64,000 bases of DNA. Origin: Desulfosarcina alkanivorans (GTDB taxonomy: Bacteria > Desulfobacterota > Desulfobacteria > Desulfobacterales > Desulfosarcinaceae). Under the pieces are notes generated by a model, which saw only the letters and a list, made by a program, of their open reading frames with translations, was not told the origin of the DNA and searched no databases. Below, one piece after another: positions 53,022 to 61,793 of the stretch; within the stretch, counting starts at the first letter, position 1, and each line of letters opens with the position of its first letter. Both the position numbers and the translations under genes were made by a program. Location: positions 868,001 through 932,000 of the forward strand of contig NZ_AP021874.1 in assembly GCF_009688945.1 (NCBI RefSeq), written 5' to 3'.

Positions 53022-54095
53022 GTGGAAATACCGATAAAAAATCTATATTTTCTCTTGTGCTATGCATGGGACCGGCTTGAAGAGCGTGACCTCGTAGACG
53101 TTTCCAGTGAGGATGCCAGCAGCCTGCTGAACCTTTTTTCAAGGGTGTTGACCGGTGGTTCCCTATACCTTCTTCATCGCGGCTTGGATCGCGGCTACCT
53201 TGCCATTGAGGAGGATCTTGCTGGGATTCGTGGAAAAATCGATTTTTCTACGACAATGAAACGGCAGTTGATCAGAAACGCCAAGTTGAATTGCCAGTTC
53301 GACGAGTTGAGTCATGATGTGGTTCATAACCGAATATTGAAGACCACCGTTGCGCGACTGGCCTCAAGTTCAGATGTCGACAAGACGTATCGCTCAGATC
53401 TGGCGGATATTCATCGGCGGATGTCCAATATCAAAGAGACACATCTTCGCGCAGACCTCTTCGCGCGTGTTCAGCTTCACCGCAACAATGCGCTTTATGG
53501 GTTCCTGATGAATGTGTGTGAAATGGTTTACAACTATTATCTGGCGTCTCAACGGGAGGGCGACGCCAGCTTCCGTGATTTTTTCCGGGATGAAGATAAG
53601 ATGGCCATCGTGTTTGAGAATTTTGTCTGCAATTTTCTACGGACTGAATTACAGGGCAAATACCCGGGGTACCGCGTCAAGGGGGCGGAGTACATCGATT
53701 GGGATGCACAGGCGATGGGCAGCAAGGCCGCTGCGCTGCTCCCCAAGATGAAGACCGATATATCCATGGTTACCCCGAACGGCTATCTGATTATCGACAC
53801 CAAATATTACCGCAACGCCTTCACAGGGCAGTTTAACGATAAGCTGCATTCGTCTAATCTGTACCAATTGTTTTCCTATTTGCGGAATACCGCCGCGAAA
53901 GGCCCGGAGTATGAAAATTGCGGGGGTATGCTTCTGTATCCGACAGTCCAGAAGGAACTCTGCCTGCGATATGAAATCCAAGGCCATCGGGTTGCAGTCA
54001 ATACCATTGACCTGTCCATGGATTGGCGGAAGATCCACGATAGTCTGATTGGGATGGTGTTGGCTTTTGGTGATTTTGATTGTGAGGCGGCATGA
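53022..54095 (+). CDS. mcrC: McrC-type endonuclease subunit
   Basis: 357 residues from GTG 53022. N-terminal IPIKNLYFLLCYAWDRLEE is the typical McrC/5-methylcytosine restriction start; a DUF2357-like N-terminal half follows. The PD-(D/E)XK nuclease motif is near residue 243-265: KTDISMV ... YLIIDTKYYRN. McrC cuts DNA when activated by McrB. Seven bases separate it from mcrB, so one operon. Length normal. The substrate (methylated, glucosylated or hydroxymethylated DNA) depends on McrB. Confidence 0.92.
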   Translation: MEIPIKNLYFLLCYAWDRLEERDLVDVSSEDASSLLNLFSRVLTGGSLYLLHRGLDRGYLAIEEDLAGIRGKIDFSTTMKRQLIRNAKLNCQFDELSHDVVHNRILKTTVARLASSSDVDKTYRSDLADIHRRMSNIKETHLRADLFARVQLHRNNALYGFLMNVCEMVYNYYLASQREGDASFRDFFRDEDKMAIVFENFVCNFLRTELQGKYPGYRVKGAEYIDWDAQAMGSKAAALLPKMKTDISMVTPNGYLIIDTKYYRNAFTGQFNDKLHSSNLYQLFSYLRNTAAKGPEYENCGGMLLYPTVQKELCLRYEIQGHRVAVNTIDLSMDWRKIHDSLIGMVLAFGDFDCEAA

Positions 54096-54177
54096 TATGG
54101 CGAAATACAATAAGTGTTTGGTACAAAAAGAAAAGTAGTAAATAGTGCAAACCATTCTGTCCAATTTTTAAGACTTT

Positions 54178-56151
54178 ATGAAAAGATCATACTACTCAAA
54201 TTCAGTCGAAGCATTTTTAAAAGATTCTGAGAGTGCTATTTTAGGGGAGTTGGCTATACGCCATGACTTTACTCTCGAGGACTTGCAGAAAAATGCTTGG
54301 ATTGCCCAAATACGAATTCTGAAAAAGATTCTCAAGCCATATAATGGAGATGCTCATATCTATTTTGAATATTCGATTCCCCGGATGGGGAAGCGTGCTG
54401 ATGTCATTCTCCTCATCAATGGTCTCATATTTGTCATAGAGTTCAAGGTCGGAGATATTAGCTATTCCAATCACGCCATCGAACAAGTGTTAGACTATTC
54501 TTTAGACCTGAAAAATTTCCATGAGCAGAGTCATCATAGGCGCATCATTCCTGTCGTTGTGGCAACGGAAGCTAATGCAACCAAAAATAGACATCGTGTA
54601 TATGATGATCTTGTTTCTTTTCCGCTTAAAGCGAACAAGGATAACCTATTGTCGGTTCTCCTTGAGGTCACTTCTACATCAAATGAAAGCAAAATCGATG
54701 TGGCAACCTGGGAGTCATCTCTATACAAACCAACACCGACCATTATCGAAGCTGCACAGGCATTATACAAAGGTCACAGTGTTCAAGAAATATCACGTTC
54801 GGACTCTGGAGCAATTAATTTAAGCAAGACATCGGATGCCATCGATAAAATCATCAACCAGTCAAAGAAAGAAAATAAAAAATCGATTTGCTTTATAACC
54901 GGGGTGCCAGGTGCTGGAAAAACTTTGGCTGGTTTGAATATTGCCAACAAAAGGCACAAATTTGATGAAGGAGAACACGCTGTTTTCCTTTCTGGAAATG
55001 GCCCTTTAGTCCAGGTTTTACAAGAAGCGCTAGCTCGAAACGAGGTCAAGGACTCAAAAGGCAGTCAATCTCGAATAACAAAAAAGGCAGCTTTATCCAA
55101 AACAAAAGCATTTATCCAGAACATTCACCATTTCCGAGACGATGCGATTCAAAATCAAGAGCCTTCAATTGAAGCGGTCGTAATTTTCGATGAAGCCCAA
55201 AGAGCCTGGACTCTGGAACAGACCCATTCGTTTATGAGCCGGAAAAAAGGGATTCATGATTTTACAATGTCTGAGCCAGATTTTTTAATTAGCGTTCTGG
55301 ATCGTCATACGGATTGGGCCGTTGTTATATGCTTGATTGGTGGCGGTCAAGAGATCAATACAGGCGAGGCCGGGTTACCAGAATGGTTTTCTGCCATTGA
55401 AAAGAAATACCGATATTGGAATGTTTTCGTATCTGACATGCTTGTTGATGAAGAATACACTGGCAATGAAGAACTCTATTCAAGAATTGAGAATTCCAAA
55501 CTGAATATTCAGAAGGAACTGCATCTTTCTGTTTCGGTGCGATCGTATAGATCCGAACGGGTTTCTGAACTGGTAAAAAAAGTTTTGGACAACAAAAAAG
55601 ATGATGCCAGGAGGCTGTGGGCGGAAATCCAAGAAAAATATCCGATTTGCCTTACTCGGGACATCGCAAAGGCAAAACGGTGGTTAAGAAAAAAGGCTAG
55701 GGGAAGTGAACGTATCGGAATCACAGCTTCTTCCGGGGCCTACCGTTTGAGACCCTTTGGAATTAATGTCAAAAACAGCATTGACCCTAAATATTGGTTT
55801 TTAAATGACAAGAACGATGTACGGTCTTCCTATTATCTCGAGGAAGCTGCTACTGAGTTTGATATCCAGGGTCTTGAACTGGAATGGAGTTGCGTTGCCT
55901 GGGACGCTGACTTTCGAATAAAGGGGGACCATTGGGAGTATAAAAACTTCAGGGGGACTGCTTGGCAAAATGTGAACGATGTTACCCGAAGACAATATCT
56001 CAAAAACGCCTATCGGGTATTACTAACAAGGGCCAGGCAAGGAATGATACTTTTTGTCCCAGAAGGGGATGATAGTGATAGGACAAGACCTTGTGAATAC
56101 TATGATCCTACCTTTTATTATTTCAAAGAAATTGGTTTCCATGTTGTGTAA
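54178..56151 (+). CDS. Nuclease-DUF2075 ATPase/helicase-like defence protein
   Basis: 657 residues, AT-richer than its neighbours. N-terminal PD-(D/E)XK-like region (about 60-95: FEYSIPRMGKRADVILLINGLIFVIEFKVGD), then a DUF2075/schlafen-group-like superfamily 1 helicase core: Walker A GVPGAGKT (residues 242-249), Walker B VVIFDEAQRAW (about 332-342), LIGGGQEINTGE, SVRSYRSE, and the C-terminal QGLELEWSCVAWDAD ... NAYRVLLTRARQGM motif VI. This combination is found in defence islands; no named system was recognised. Weak ribosome-binding site. It could work alone or supplement McrBC, 82 bases upstream. Confidence 0.82.
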   Translation: MKRSYYSNSVEAFLKDSESAILGELAIRHDFTLEDLQKNAWIAQIRILKKILKPYNGDAHIYFEYSIPRMGKRADVILLINGLIFVIEFKVGDISYSNHAIEQVLDYSLDLKNFHEQSHHRRIIPVVVATEANATKNRHRVYDDLVSFPLKANKDNLLSVLLEVTSTSNESKIDVATWESSLYKPTPTIIEAAQALYKGHSVQEISRSDSGAINLSKTSDAIDKIINQSKKENKKSICFITGVPGAGKTLAGLNIANKRHKFDEGEHAVFLSGNGPLVQVLQEALARNEVKDSKGSQSRITKKAALSKTKAFIQNIHHFRDDAIQNQEPSIEAVVIFDEAQRAWTLEQTHSFMSRKKGIHDFTMSEPDFLISVLDRHTDWAVVICLIGGGQEINTGEAGLPEWFSAIEKKYRYWNVFVSDMLVDEEYTGNEELYSRIENSKLNIQKELHLSVSVRSYRSERVSELVKKVLDNKKDDARRLWAEIQEKYPICLTRDIAKAKRWLRKKARGSERIGITASSGAYRLRPFGINVKNSIDPKYWFLNDKNDVRSSYYLEEAATEFDIQGLELEWSCVAWDADFRIKGDHWEYKNFRGTAWQNVNDVTRRQYLKNAYRVLLTRARQGMILFVPEGDDSDRTRPCEYYDPTFYYFKEIGFHVV

Positions 56152-56225
56152 GTGCTTTGAGCCTTGCTCCGATTGTGAATAGTGTCTGAGAATCGGACCA
56201 AACTGGATTGCCGATTATCAAGTCT

Positions 56226-56288
56226 TAAGGAAAAAAGTAGGGGGTTTTTTGCGATTAAACCGATGCGTTCGGGGGAAAGAAGGAAAAA
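56226..56288 (+). repeat. Island repeat R1
   Basis: Diverged copy of the ~70-bp repeat (others at 57471, 58363, 59396): GATTAAACCGAT, TTCGGGGGAAAGAAGG. Sits between the DUF2075 and PD-(D/E)XK genes and its end overlaps the ribosome-binding site region of the latter. Confidence 0.65.
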
Positions 56289-56294
56289 ATCGAT

Positions 56295-57419
56295 ATGACC
56301 GGCGGAATATTCTTAATCAACAAAGACGAAACATTGGTCGAGATGACCGAGCAGGCCTATGACTCGGAAGATGTGCTTCAGGCAATGCTTGAAAAACACC
56401 CCAACCTCCTGGCCGGTGAGCAGGTCGACAGTGACAATCCCAGACGTTGGTTGCTAATATCGCGGGAAATGCACGTGCCAGGTTCCGAAGATACGCTGGG
56501 CCGCTTTTCGCTTGACCATTTGTTCCTGGATCAGGACGGTATTCCCACGCTGGTCGAGGTTAAACGCAGCAGCGATACCCGCATCCGACGGGAAGTCGTC
56601 GGACAGATGCTGGATTACGCGGCCAATGCGGTCGTCTATTGGCCGATTGAACTGGTGATGTCCAAATTTGAACAGACCTGTGAGCATAGATCAACATTGC
56701 CCGCCGATCTGTTAGCAACCTGCCTGGACCCTGCTTGCGATGAAGAAACCTTCTGGCAAAAGGTTAAAGACAACCTCAGGAATGGCAAAATCCGGTTGGT
56801 GTTTGTTGCCGACGAAATCCCTGCCGAACTCAAACGCATCATCGAGTTTTTAAACGAACAAATGGACCCGGCTGAAGTCTTGGGTATCGAGATCCGTCAG
56901 TTCACCGGAGAGGGCCTTAAGACCTTGGTACCGCGTGTCATCGGCCAGACCCAATCCGCAATTCAGAAAAAACAGGGACAATCTTACAAGAGAATCATCA
57001 ACCAGCATGAATTTCTCAATAACCTGAACGACGGCGGTCTCAAAGCCTTCAATCTGATATTCGAAACCGCGAAAGAAAAGAAACTGACTGTAAAATGGGG
57101 TACTGTTGGATTTTCTTTGAATGTAAGAAAGGAGGGACTCACTATCCCTGTCCTTTACGGATACGGCCCGAATGCAGTGCATGGGCAATCCGTGATTACC
57201 AGCTTCTATGGTCAGGGGAGTATTCTGAAGAAATTGGATTGCGATGAGTCCGTGATATCGAATAAGGTTACCAACGACTTTTCTGACCTGTTTGCCATCC
57301 AAAGTGGCAATGATTTTAAATTGTCCATCGGCGACCATTTTTCTGACGATCAAGCCAGTCAACTGGCCTTATGGCTGGAGGGAATGACTGATTTCATCAG
57401 CAAAACGCCCTTGCGGTAA
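56295..57419 (+). CDS. PD-(D/E)XK nuclease-like protein
   Basis: 374 residues after GAAGGAAAAAATCGAT. About residues 68-95 read GRFSLDHLFLDQDGIPTLVEVKRSSDTRIRREVVGQMLDYA: Asp, Glu-x-Lys and the following helix of a PD-(D/E)XK active site, in the arrangement of NucS/DUF91-type nucleases. The remainder is helical with a beta-rich C-terminus. A short remnant of a related gene (SDTRTWHEVVGQMLEW) lies at 59245. Likely a DNA-cutting defence protein; not assigned to a named system. Confidence 0.75.
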   Translation: MTGGIFLINKDETLVEMTEQAYDSEDVLQAMLEKHPNLLAGEQVDSDNPRRWLLISREMHVPGSEDTLGRFSLDHLFLDQDGIPTLVEVKRSSDTRIRREVVGQMLDYAANAVVYWPIELVMSKFEQTCEHRSTLPADLLATCLDPACDEETFWQKVKDNLRNGKIRLVFVADEIPAELKRIIEFLNEQMDPAEVLGIEIRQFTGEGLKTLVPRVIGQTQSAIQKKQGQSYKRIINQHEFLNNLNDGGLKAFNLIFETAKEKKLTVKWGTVGFSLNVRKEGLTIPVLYGYGPNAVHGQSVITSFYGQGSILKKLDCDESVISNKVTNDFSDLFAIQSGNDFKLSIGDHFSDDQASQLALWLEGMTDFISKTPLR

Positions 57420-57470
57420 CGGTGAATTGAACCGTGGTCGGACCAAGCAGCATGACTCATCATCGAGGTT

Positions 57471-57540
57471 TCAGGACAAAAATAGGCCTATAATTTGGTC
57501 TTAAAACGATGTTTTCGGGGGCGAGAAGGGCGGTTTAAGG
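57471..57540 (+). repeat. Island repeat R2
   Basis: TCAGGACAAAAATAGGCCTA ... TTGGTCTTAAAACGAT ... TTCGGGGGCGAGAAGGGCGG-TTTAA. Same order of blocks as R3 and R4; the ends TTAAAACG and CGGTTTAA are partly complementary. Confidence 0.7.
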
Positions 57541-57593
57541 GGATATGGACTTGTTTGAAGAACAACTTTCACCGGTTTGGAGATGACCGACAG

Positions 57594-57818
57594 ATGACAC
57601 ACAATTCAATCAAAACCTGCCCCGAGTGCGGCCAGCAATTGCGGTTCCCAAAGGACGTCGGCGGGGTCCTGATGGAATGCCCGAATTGCGGAGCCCGGTT
57701 CAAACCAGACTTCAAGCTTGGCAAGCAGGTGCGTCCCAGCTCCAAAAGCGTTTTTGTCCAGATTTTTGAATTGCCGTCTACGCTCTTGCGATACCTTGGT
57801 AGATGGATCGGGATGTAG
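57594..57818 (+). CDS. Small zinc-ribbon protein
   Basis: 74 residues from ATG 57594 with TTTGGAGATGACC upstream. A four-Cys ribbon, CPECGQQLRFPKDVGGVLMECPNCGARF, of the zinc-ribbon_5/MJ0042 kind that binds zinc, followed by a short basic/hydrophobic tail (VFVQIFELPSTLLRYLGRWIGM) that could associate with membranes. Function unknown. Confidence 0.65.
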   Translation: MTHNSIKTCPECGQQLRFPKDVGGVLMECPNCGARFKPDFKLGKQVRPSSKSVFVQIFELPSTLLRYLGRWIGM

Positions 57819-57946
57819 CGCCCTCCGAAGTGTGAAGTGTGAACTGCAGGTTTCACGCGAAGGCGCTAAGGCGCAAAAAACGCTGAGTCCAACAGGGTTC
57901 AGCTAAGACCTGTTCCCATAATTTAACGCTCCATAAAAATTGAACG

Positions 57947-58350
57947 ATGGATCTTAGAAAACGATTCAACGACATCACCGTCTGGGAAAAGGGCGGCCAG
58001 CGGGCACCGCACAAACCGTTGCTGGCGTTGTATGCGCTTGGCCGGTGTTTGCGCGGGGAGGGCGGCTGGTCGCATTAGCGGATGTCGACCGGGATCTGCG
58101 CAAACTGCTTGAGGGGTTCGGGCCGACGCGAAAAAGCCATCATCCCGAATATCCCTTCTGGCGGCTGCGCCACGACGGATTGTGGGAACTGACCAACGCC
58201 GGGAAAGTGGTGTCTCGCAGGGGAAACACCGATGCCCGCAAAAGCGAATTGCTCAAGCACGATGTCCATGGCGGATTCCCGCAGGAAGTTTACGATGCCC
58301 TTCGTCGGGACTCCCGACAGAAATCGGGTCGGGCCGCGCTATGTAATTGA
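57947..58350 (+). pseudogene. Frameshifted, truncated sulfur-binding-domain restriction endonuclease (SprMcrA/ScoMcrA type)
   Basis: Frame 1 from ATG 57947: FNDITVWEKGGQRAPHKPLLALYALGRCLRGEG, then a one-base loss in GAGGG (about 58059-58066) moves to frame 2: RLVALADVDRDLRKLLEGFG, PTRKSHHPEYPFWRLRHDGLWEL and NTDARKSELLKHDVHGGFPQEVYDAL. These blocks match the N-terminal domain of McrA-like enzymes that bind phosphorothioate-modified DNA and restrict it. The C-terminal part with the HNH nuclease is gone; the frame ends at 58350. Inactive remnant. Confidence 0.8.
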
Positions 58351-58362
58351 TAATTAGCAAAT

Positions 58363-58430
58363 TTCAGCAAAAATCAGGCCTTTTTTAGGTCTTAAACGAA
58401 CACTTTTGGTGGTAAAAAAGGCGCTTTAAC
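58363..58430 (+). repeat. Island repeat R3
   Basis: TCAGCAAAAATCAGGCCTTT ... GGTCTTAAACGAACACTTTT ... GGTAAAAAAGGCGCTTTAA. Lies directly before the NYN gene. Confidence 0.7.
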
Positions 58431-58456
58431 AAATTCCAATTGAAGAATGGATTCCT

Positions 58457-59206
58457 ATGGCAAACGGTTCAGACGCTAACTCATCCCTTGCAGTTCTGAT
58501 CGATGCAGACAATGCAAACCCCTCAATCATTGAGGGGCTGCTGGCCGAGGTCGCTAAGCTTGGACTGGCAAGTGTGAAACGAATATATGGAGATTGGACA
58601 ACCCCGGATTTAGGGTCCTGGAAAGCCTCACTTTTAGAATTTTCGATTCAGCCGATACAACAATTCAGATACACAACGGGAAAGAATGCGACCGATAGTG
58701 CAATGATCATCGATGCGATGGATCTGCTGTACACAGGCAATTTTTCAGGATTCTGTCTGGTTTCCAGTGATAGCGATTTTACCCGGTTGGCATCTCGAAT
58801 CCGCGAGACTGGCAGGTGGGTATACGGCTTTGGGGAGCGAAAAACGCCGCGTGCGTTTGTGACTGCCTGTGATCGATTCATATATACCGAAGTATTTGTT
58901 AACTCTAAAGATGATGTCACCGCCAAGGTTTTGAAACCACATTCAGACAAAGAACTCCGCAGCGACACCAAGCTTGTAAATCTGGTGCGCTCGGCAATCG
59001 AAGCGGCATCGGATGAGGCGGGATGGGCACAGTTGTCTCCGGTCGGGAGCTATATCAACAAAACTGCCAACGATTTCGACCCGCGAAATTACGGCTTTTC
59101 CAAGCTCAGTGAAATGATCACCGCAATAGGACTGTTTGATATTGAGCGAAGAGAGAATTGCGTCTATGTGAAGGATGCCCGCAGGAAAGCCAAGTCATGC
59201 GCCTAG
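58457..59206 (+). CDS. NYN-domain ribonuclease-like protein with OST-HTH domain
   Basis: 249 residues. The NYN (PIN-like) domain covers about 1-150: VLIDADNANPS with the first acidic site, KRIYGDWT, KNATDSAMIIDAMDLL with two more acidic residues, and GFCLVSSDSDFTRLASRIRETGRWVYGFGE with the last. This is the LabA/DUF88 arrangement of metal-dependent RNases. The C-terminal ~75 residues (LVNLVRSAIEAASDEAGWAQLSPVGSYINK ... FSKLSEMITAIGLFDIER) form an OST-HTH/LOTUS fold that binds RNA. Probably cleaves RNA in defence or stress. Confidence 0.87.
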   Translation: MANGSDANSSLAVLIDADNANPSIIEGLLAEVAKLGLASVKRIYGDWTTPDLGSWKASLLEFSIQPIQQFRYTTGKNATDSAMIIDAMDLLYTGNFSGFCLVSSDSDFTRLASRIRETGRWVYGFGERKTPRAFVTACDRFIYTEVFVNSKDDVTAKVLKPHSDKELRSDTKLVNLVRSAIEAASDEAGWAQLSPVGSYINKTANDFDPRNYGFSKLSEMITAIGLFDIERRENCVYVKDARRKAKSCA

Positions 59207-59244
59207 TTTTTTCTTCAACTGAGACCCTTTCACCATCGAATCAA

Positions 59245-59307
59245 ATGCAACCGAGCGATACCCGCACCTGGCATGAGGTTGTCGGCCAGATGCTCGAATG
59301 GAAATAG
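59245..59307 (+). pseudogene. Short remnant of a PD-(D/E)XK gene
   Basis: Twenty codons ending in TAG 59305-59307, reading SDTRTWHEVVGQMLEWK. This matches SDTRIRREVVGQMLDYA in the gene at 56295, so it is what is left of a related gene. Confidence 0.65.
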
Positions 59308-59705
59308 TTCATTTCAGGAGTTCAGAATTAGCGACTCTATGGAGATACGAATAAAAGCGGGGTCGGGCCAAGCTGAATTAGCGATTATTAATGATTCAGG
59401 ACAAAAAAGAGGGTCCTGTTTTGGGATTAAACCGATTTTTTTAGGAAAAAAAAGGCCGATTTAAAAGGTACTTGACAATTCGGTTGTCAGCGATTGAAGA
59501 TCGCGCCGGGGATGTCGACCAGCGGCGGGTATCGGCGCTGCGAGTTATTAGCGTCCAGATATACCCATCCGCATTACGGCGCCAGAACACTGGCCGCCGT
59601 CGGCGTTAGAAATGCGTCTGAAATCGGTGGTAAATCGTAAAAACTGAGGGCATCTGCGAGGCTTAACCCTCCAGGAGAAAGGAATCAGTAAAGGAAAGCG
59701 GGTTT
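59308..59705. other. Intergenic region with repeat R4
   Basis: About 400 bases without a supported gene; contains the fourth copy of the island repeat (59396-59466) and the upstream region of the RecQ-DprA-helicase operon, where its promoter should be. Confidence 0.5.
59396..59466 (+). repeat. Island repeat R4
   Basis: TCAGGACAAAAAAGAGGGTC ... GGGATTAAACCGATTTTTTT ... AGGAAAAAAAAGGCCGATTT-AA. The most symmetrical copy: TTAAACCG and CGATTTAA can pair. Confidence 0.7.
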
Positions 59706-61790
59706 TTGGTGAATATGCGAGGACAGGCGCGTGCGTTGCTCAAACAGACACTGGACGATCCAAATGCGGATTTCAGAGATGGTCAGTGGGAATGCATCGC
59801 AGCTTTGCTGGAGCGACGACGCTTGTTGGTGGTCCAGCGCACCGGCTGGGGAAAGAGCATGGTCTACTTCCTGGCCGCCCATATGCTTCGTGATCAAGGT
59901 GCCGGTGCGGCCCTGCTGATTTCCCCGCTGCTTTCCCTAATGCGCAACCAGATTCTCGCAGCCGAACGCATCGGCATTCGAGCGGCCACCATCAACTCAT
60001 CCAATCGTGATGATTGGGAACAGGTCAGGCAGCAGTTGCACGACGGTCTTGTGGATATTCTGCTAATTTCCCCTGAAAGACTGGCCAACGATGATTTCCG
60101 GGAGAAAGTCCTGCTGCCGGTGGCGGATAAAGTCGGGCTGTTCGTGGTGGACGAGGCCCATTGTATCTCCGATTGGGGGCACGACTTCCGGCCGGACTAC
60201 CGCCGCATCGTACGGGTGCTGCAAGCCTTGCCATCAACTATTCCAGTATTGGCCACCACGGCAACGGCCAACAATCGCGTAGTCCGTGATGTGGCCAATC
60301 AACTCGGCAACCTGCAGATCGAACGCGGACCGCTTGTACGTGAATCGTTGCGCCTTCAGAACATCTGGCTTCCCAGCCCGGTGGCCCGTATGGCCTGGCT
60401 GGCCGAGCAACTGTCGCGCATACCGGGAACTGGTATCATATACACTCTTACCATTCGGGATGCGGAACGGGTGGCCCAATGGCTCCGGCAAAACCACATT
60501 GATGCCTGGGCCTACCACTCCAACGTGGAGAGTCGTGAGGAACTGGAAACCCGTCTTCTGAACAATCAAATCAAGGCCCTTGTGGCTACTGTGGCCCTTG
60601 GGATGGGCTTCGACAAACCGGACCTGGGGTTCGTGATCCATTTTCAAAGGCCGGGTTCCGTGGTGCACTACTACCAGCAGGTGGGCCGAGCCGGACGCGC
60701 ATTGGATTCAGCATTCGGGGTGCTGCTTGGCGGCTACGAGGATAAGGATATCACCGATTTTTTTATCAGGAAAGCATTCCCGCCCCAGATGCACGTCGAA
60801 CGGATCCTGTCGGCCCTCAACGCGGCGGATGATGGCCTTTCCATCCCCATGCTCGAACAGCAGCTGAATCTTAAAAGAGGGGATATCTCCAAGACACTCA
60901 AATATCTTTCCGTGGAATCGCCGGCACCGGTCGTCAAACAAGGACCCCGATGGTACGCCACCCCCGTAGACTATGACATGAATATAGAGGCCATCGATCA
61001 ACTGTGCAGCTTGCGTCGGGCCGAACAACAGGAAATGCTCGACTACATGCAGACCGGTGATTGTCTGATGCAATTTCTGGCCAGGGCGTTGGACGATCCC
61101 CATGCCGAGCCATGCGGCAGGTGCGTCAATTGTGTGGGAAATCCGCTATTACCCGCCGATGTTGACACCGCTCTTGCCAATGCGGCGGCCCAATTCCTGC
61201 GCCGCAGCTACCAGACCATTGAACCACGCAAACAATGGCCCGGCGGTACAGCATTTCCGGCATACGGATTTTCAGGTAGAATAGCCCGGGATCAGCTCGC
61301 CGAGGAAGGGCGGACCTTATGCCTGTGGGGTGATGCCGGCTGGGGCGAGATGGTCAAGCAGGGCAAATTTCGTGATGAGCGATTAGGTGATGATCTGGTA
61401 GAGGCTTGTGCCAAAATGATAGAAATGTGGCAGCCGCAACCTTCCCCCCAATGGCTGACCTGTGTGCCGTCATTGAGACGGGCCGGTTTGGTGCCTGATT
61501 TTGCCAGGCGTTTAGCTGGCCGATTGGGCATTCCCTTTCTGGATGTGGTGAGAAAAATCAGGGACAATCATCCCCAGAAGGAGATGCAGAACAGTTACCT
61601 CCAGGCTAACAACCTGGATGGGGTTTTTGAAATCGATGATTTGCCGCTGCCCGATGGGGCGGTATTGTTAATCGACGATCTGGTGGATTCACGCTGGACG
61701 TTTACGGTCATCGCCGCGCTGCTTAAACGCGCTGGCTGTCCGTCCGTGTTCCCCATGGCCGTGGCCATGAGTTCACCAAGGGGTTCGTAA
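59706..61790 (+). CDS. RecQ-family helicase fused to a phosphoribosyltransferase-like domain
   Basis: 694 residues from TTG 59706 (GTG 59709 and ATG 59715 follow in frame; AGGAAAGCGGG lies just upstream). Helicase core residues about 20-340: GWGKSMVYFLAAH (Walker A variant), VVDEAHCISDWGHDFRPDY (DEAH), TATANNRV, GIIYTLTIRDAERVA, VATVALGMGFDKPD and QQVGRAGR. A RecQ zinc region has CGRCVNC. The C-terminal ~200 residues resemble ComF-type phosphoribosyltransferases, with the PRPP-like loop VLLIDDLVDSRWT. DprA starts 3 bases after its stop, so the two are coupled. Known as a class of RecQ-like proteins; their role is not settled. Confidence 0.88.
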   Translation: MVNMRGQARALLKQTLDDPNADFRDGQWECIAALLERRRLLVVQRTGWGKSMVYFLAAHMLRDQGAGAALLISPLLSLMRNQILAAERIGIRAATINSSNRDDWEQVRQQLHDGLVDILLISPERLANDDFREKVLLPVADKVGLFVVDEAHCISDWGHDFRPDYRRIVRVLQALPSTIPVLATTATANNRVVRDVANQLGNLQIERGPLVRESLRLQNIWLPSPVARMAWLAEQLSRIPGTGIIYTLTIRDAERVAQWLRQNHIDAWAYHSNVESREELETRLLNNQIKALVATVALGMGFDKPDLGFVIHFQRPGSVVHYYQQVGRAGRALDSAFGVLLGGYEDKDITDFFIRKAFPPQMHVERILSALNAADDGLSIPMLEQQLNLKRGDISKTLKYLSVESPAPVVKQGPRWYATPVDYDMNIEAIDQLCSLRRAEQQEMLDYMQTGDCLMQFLARALDDPHAEPCGRCVNCVGNPLLPADVDTALANAAAQFLRRSYQTIEPRKQWPGGTAFPAYGFSGRIARDQLAEEGRTLCLWGDAGWGEMVKQGKFRDERLGDDLVEACAKMIEMWQPQPSPQWLTCVPSLRRAGLVPDFARRLAGRLGIPFLDVVRKIRDNHPQKEMQNSYLQANNLDGVFEIDDLPLPDGAVLLIDDLVDSRWTFTVIAALLKRAGCPSVFPMAVAMSSPRGS

Positions 61791-61793
61791 AAT

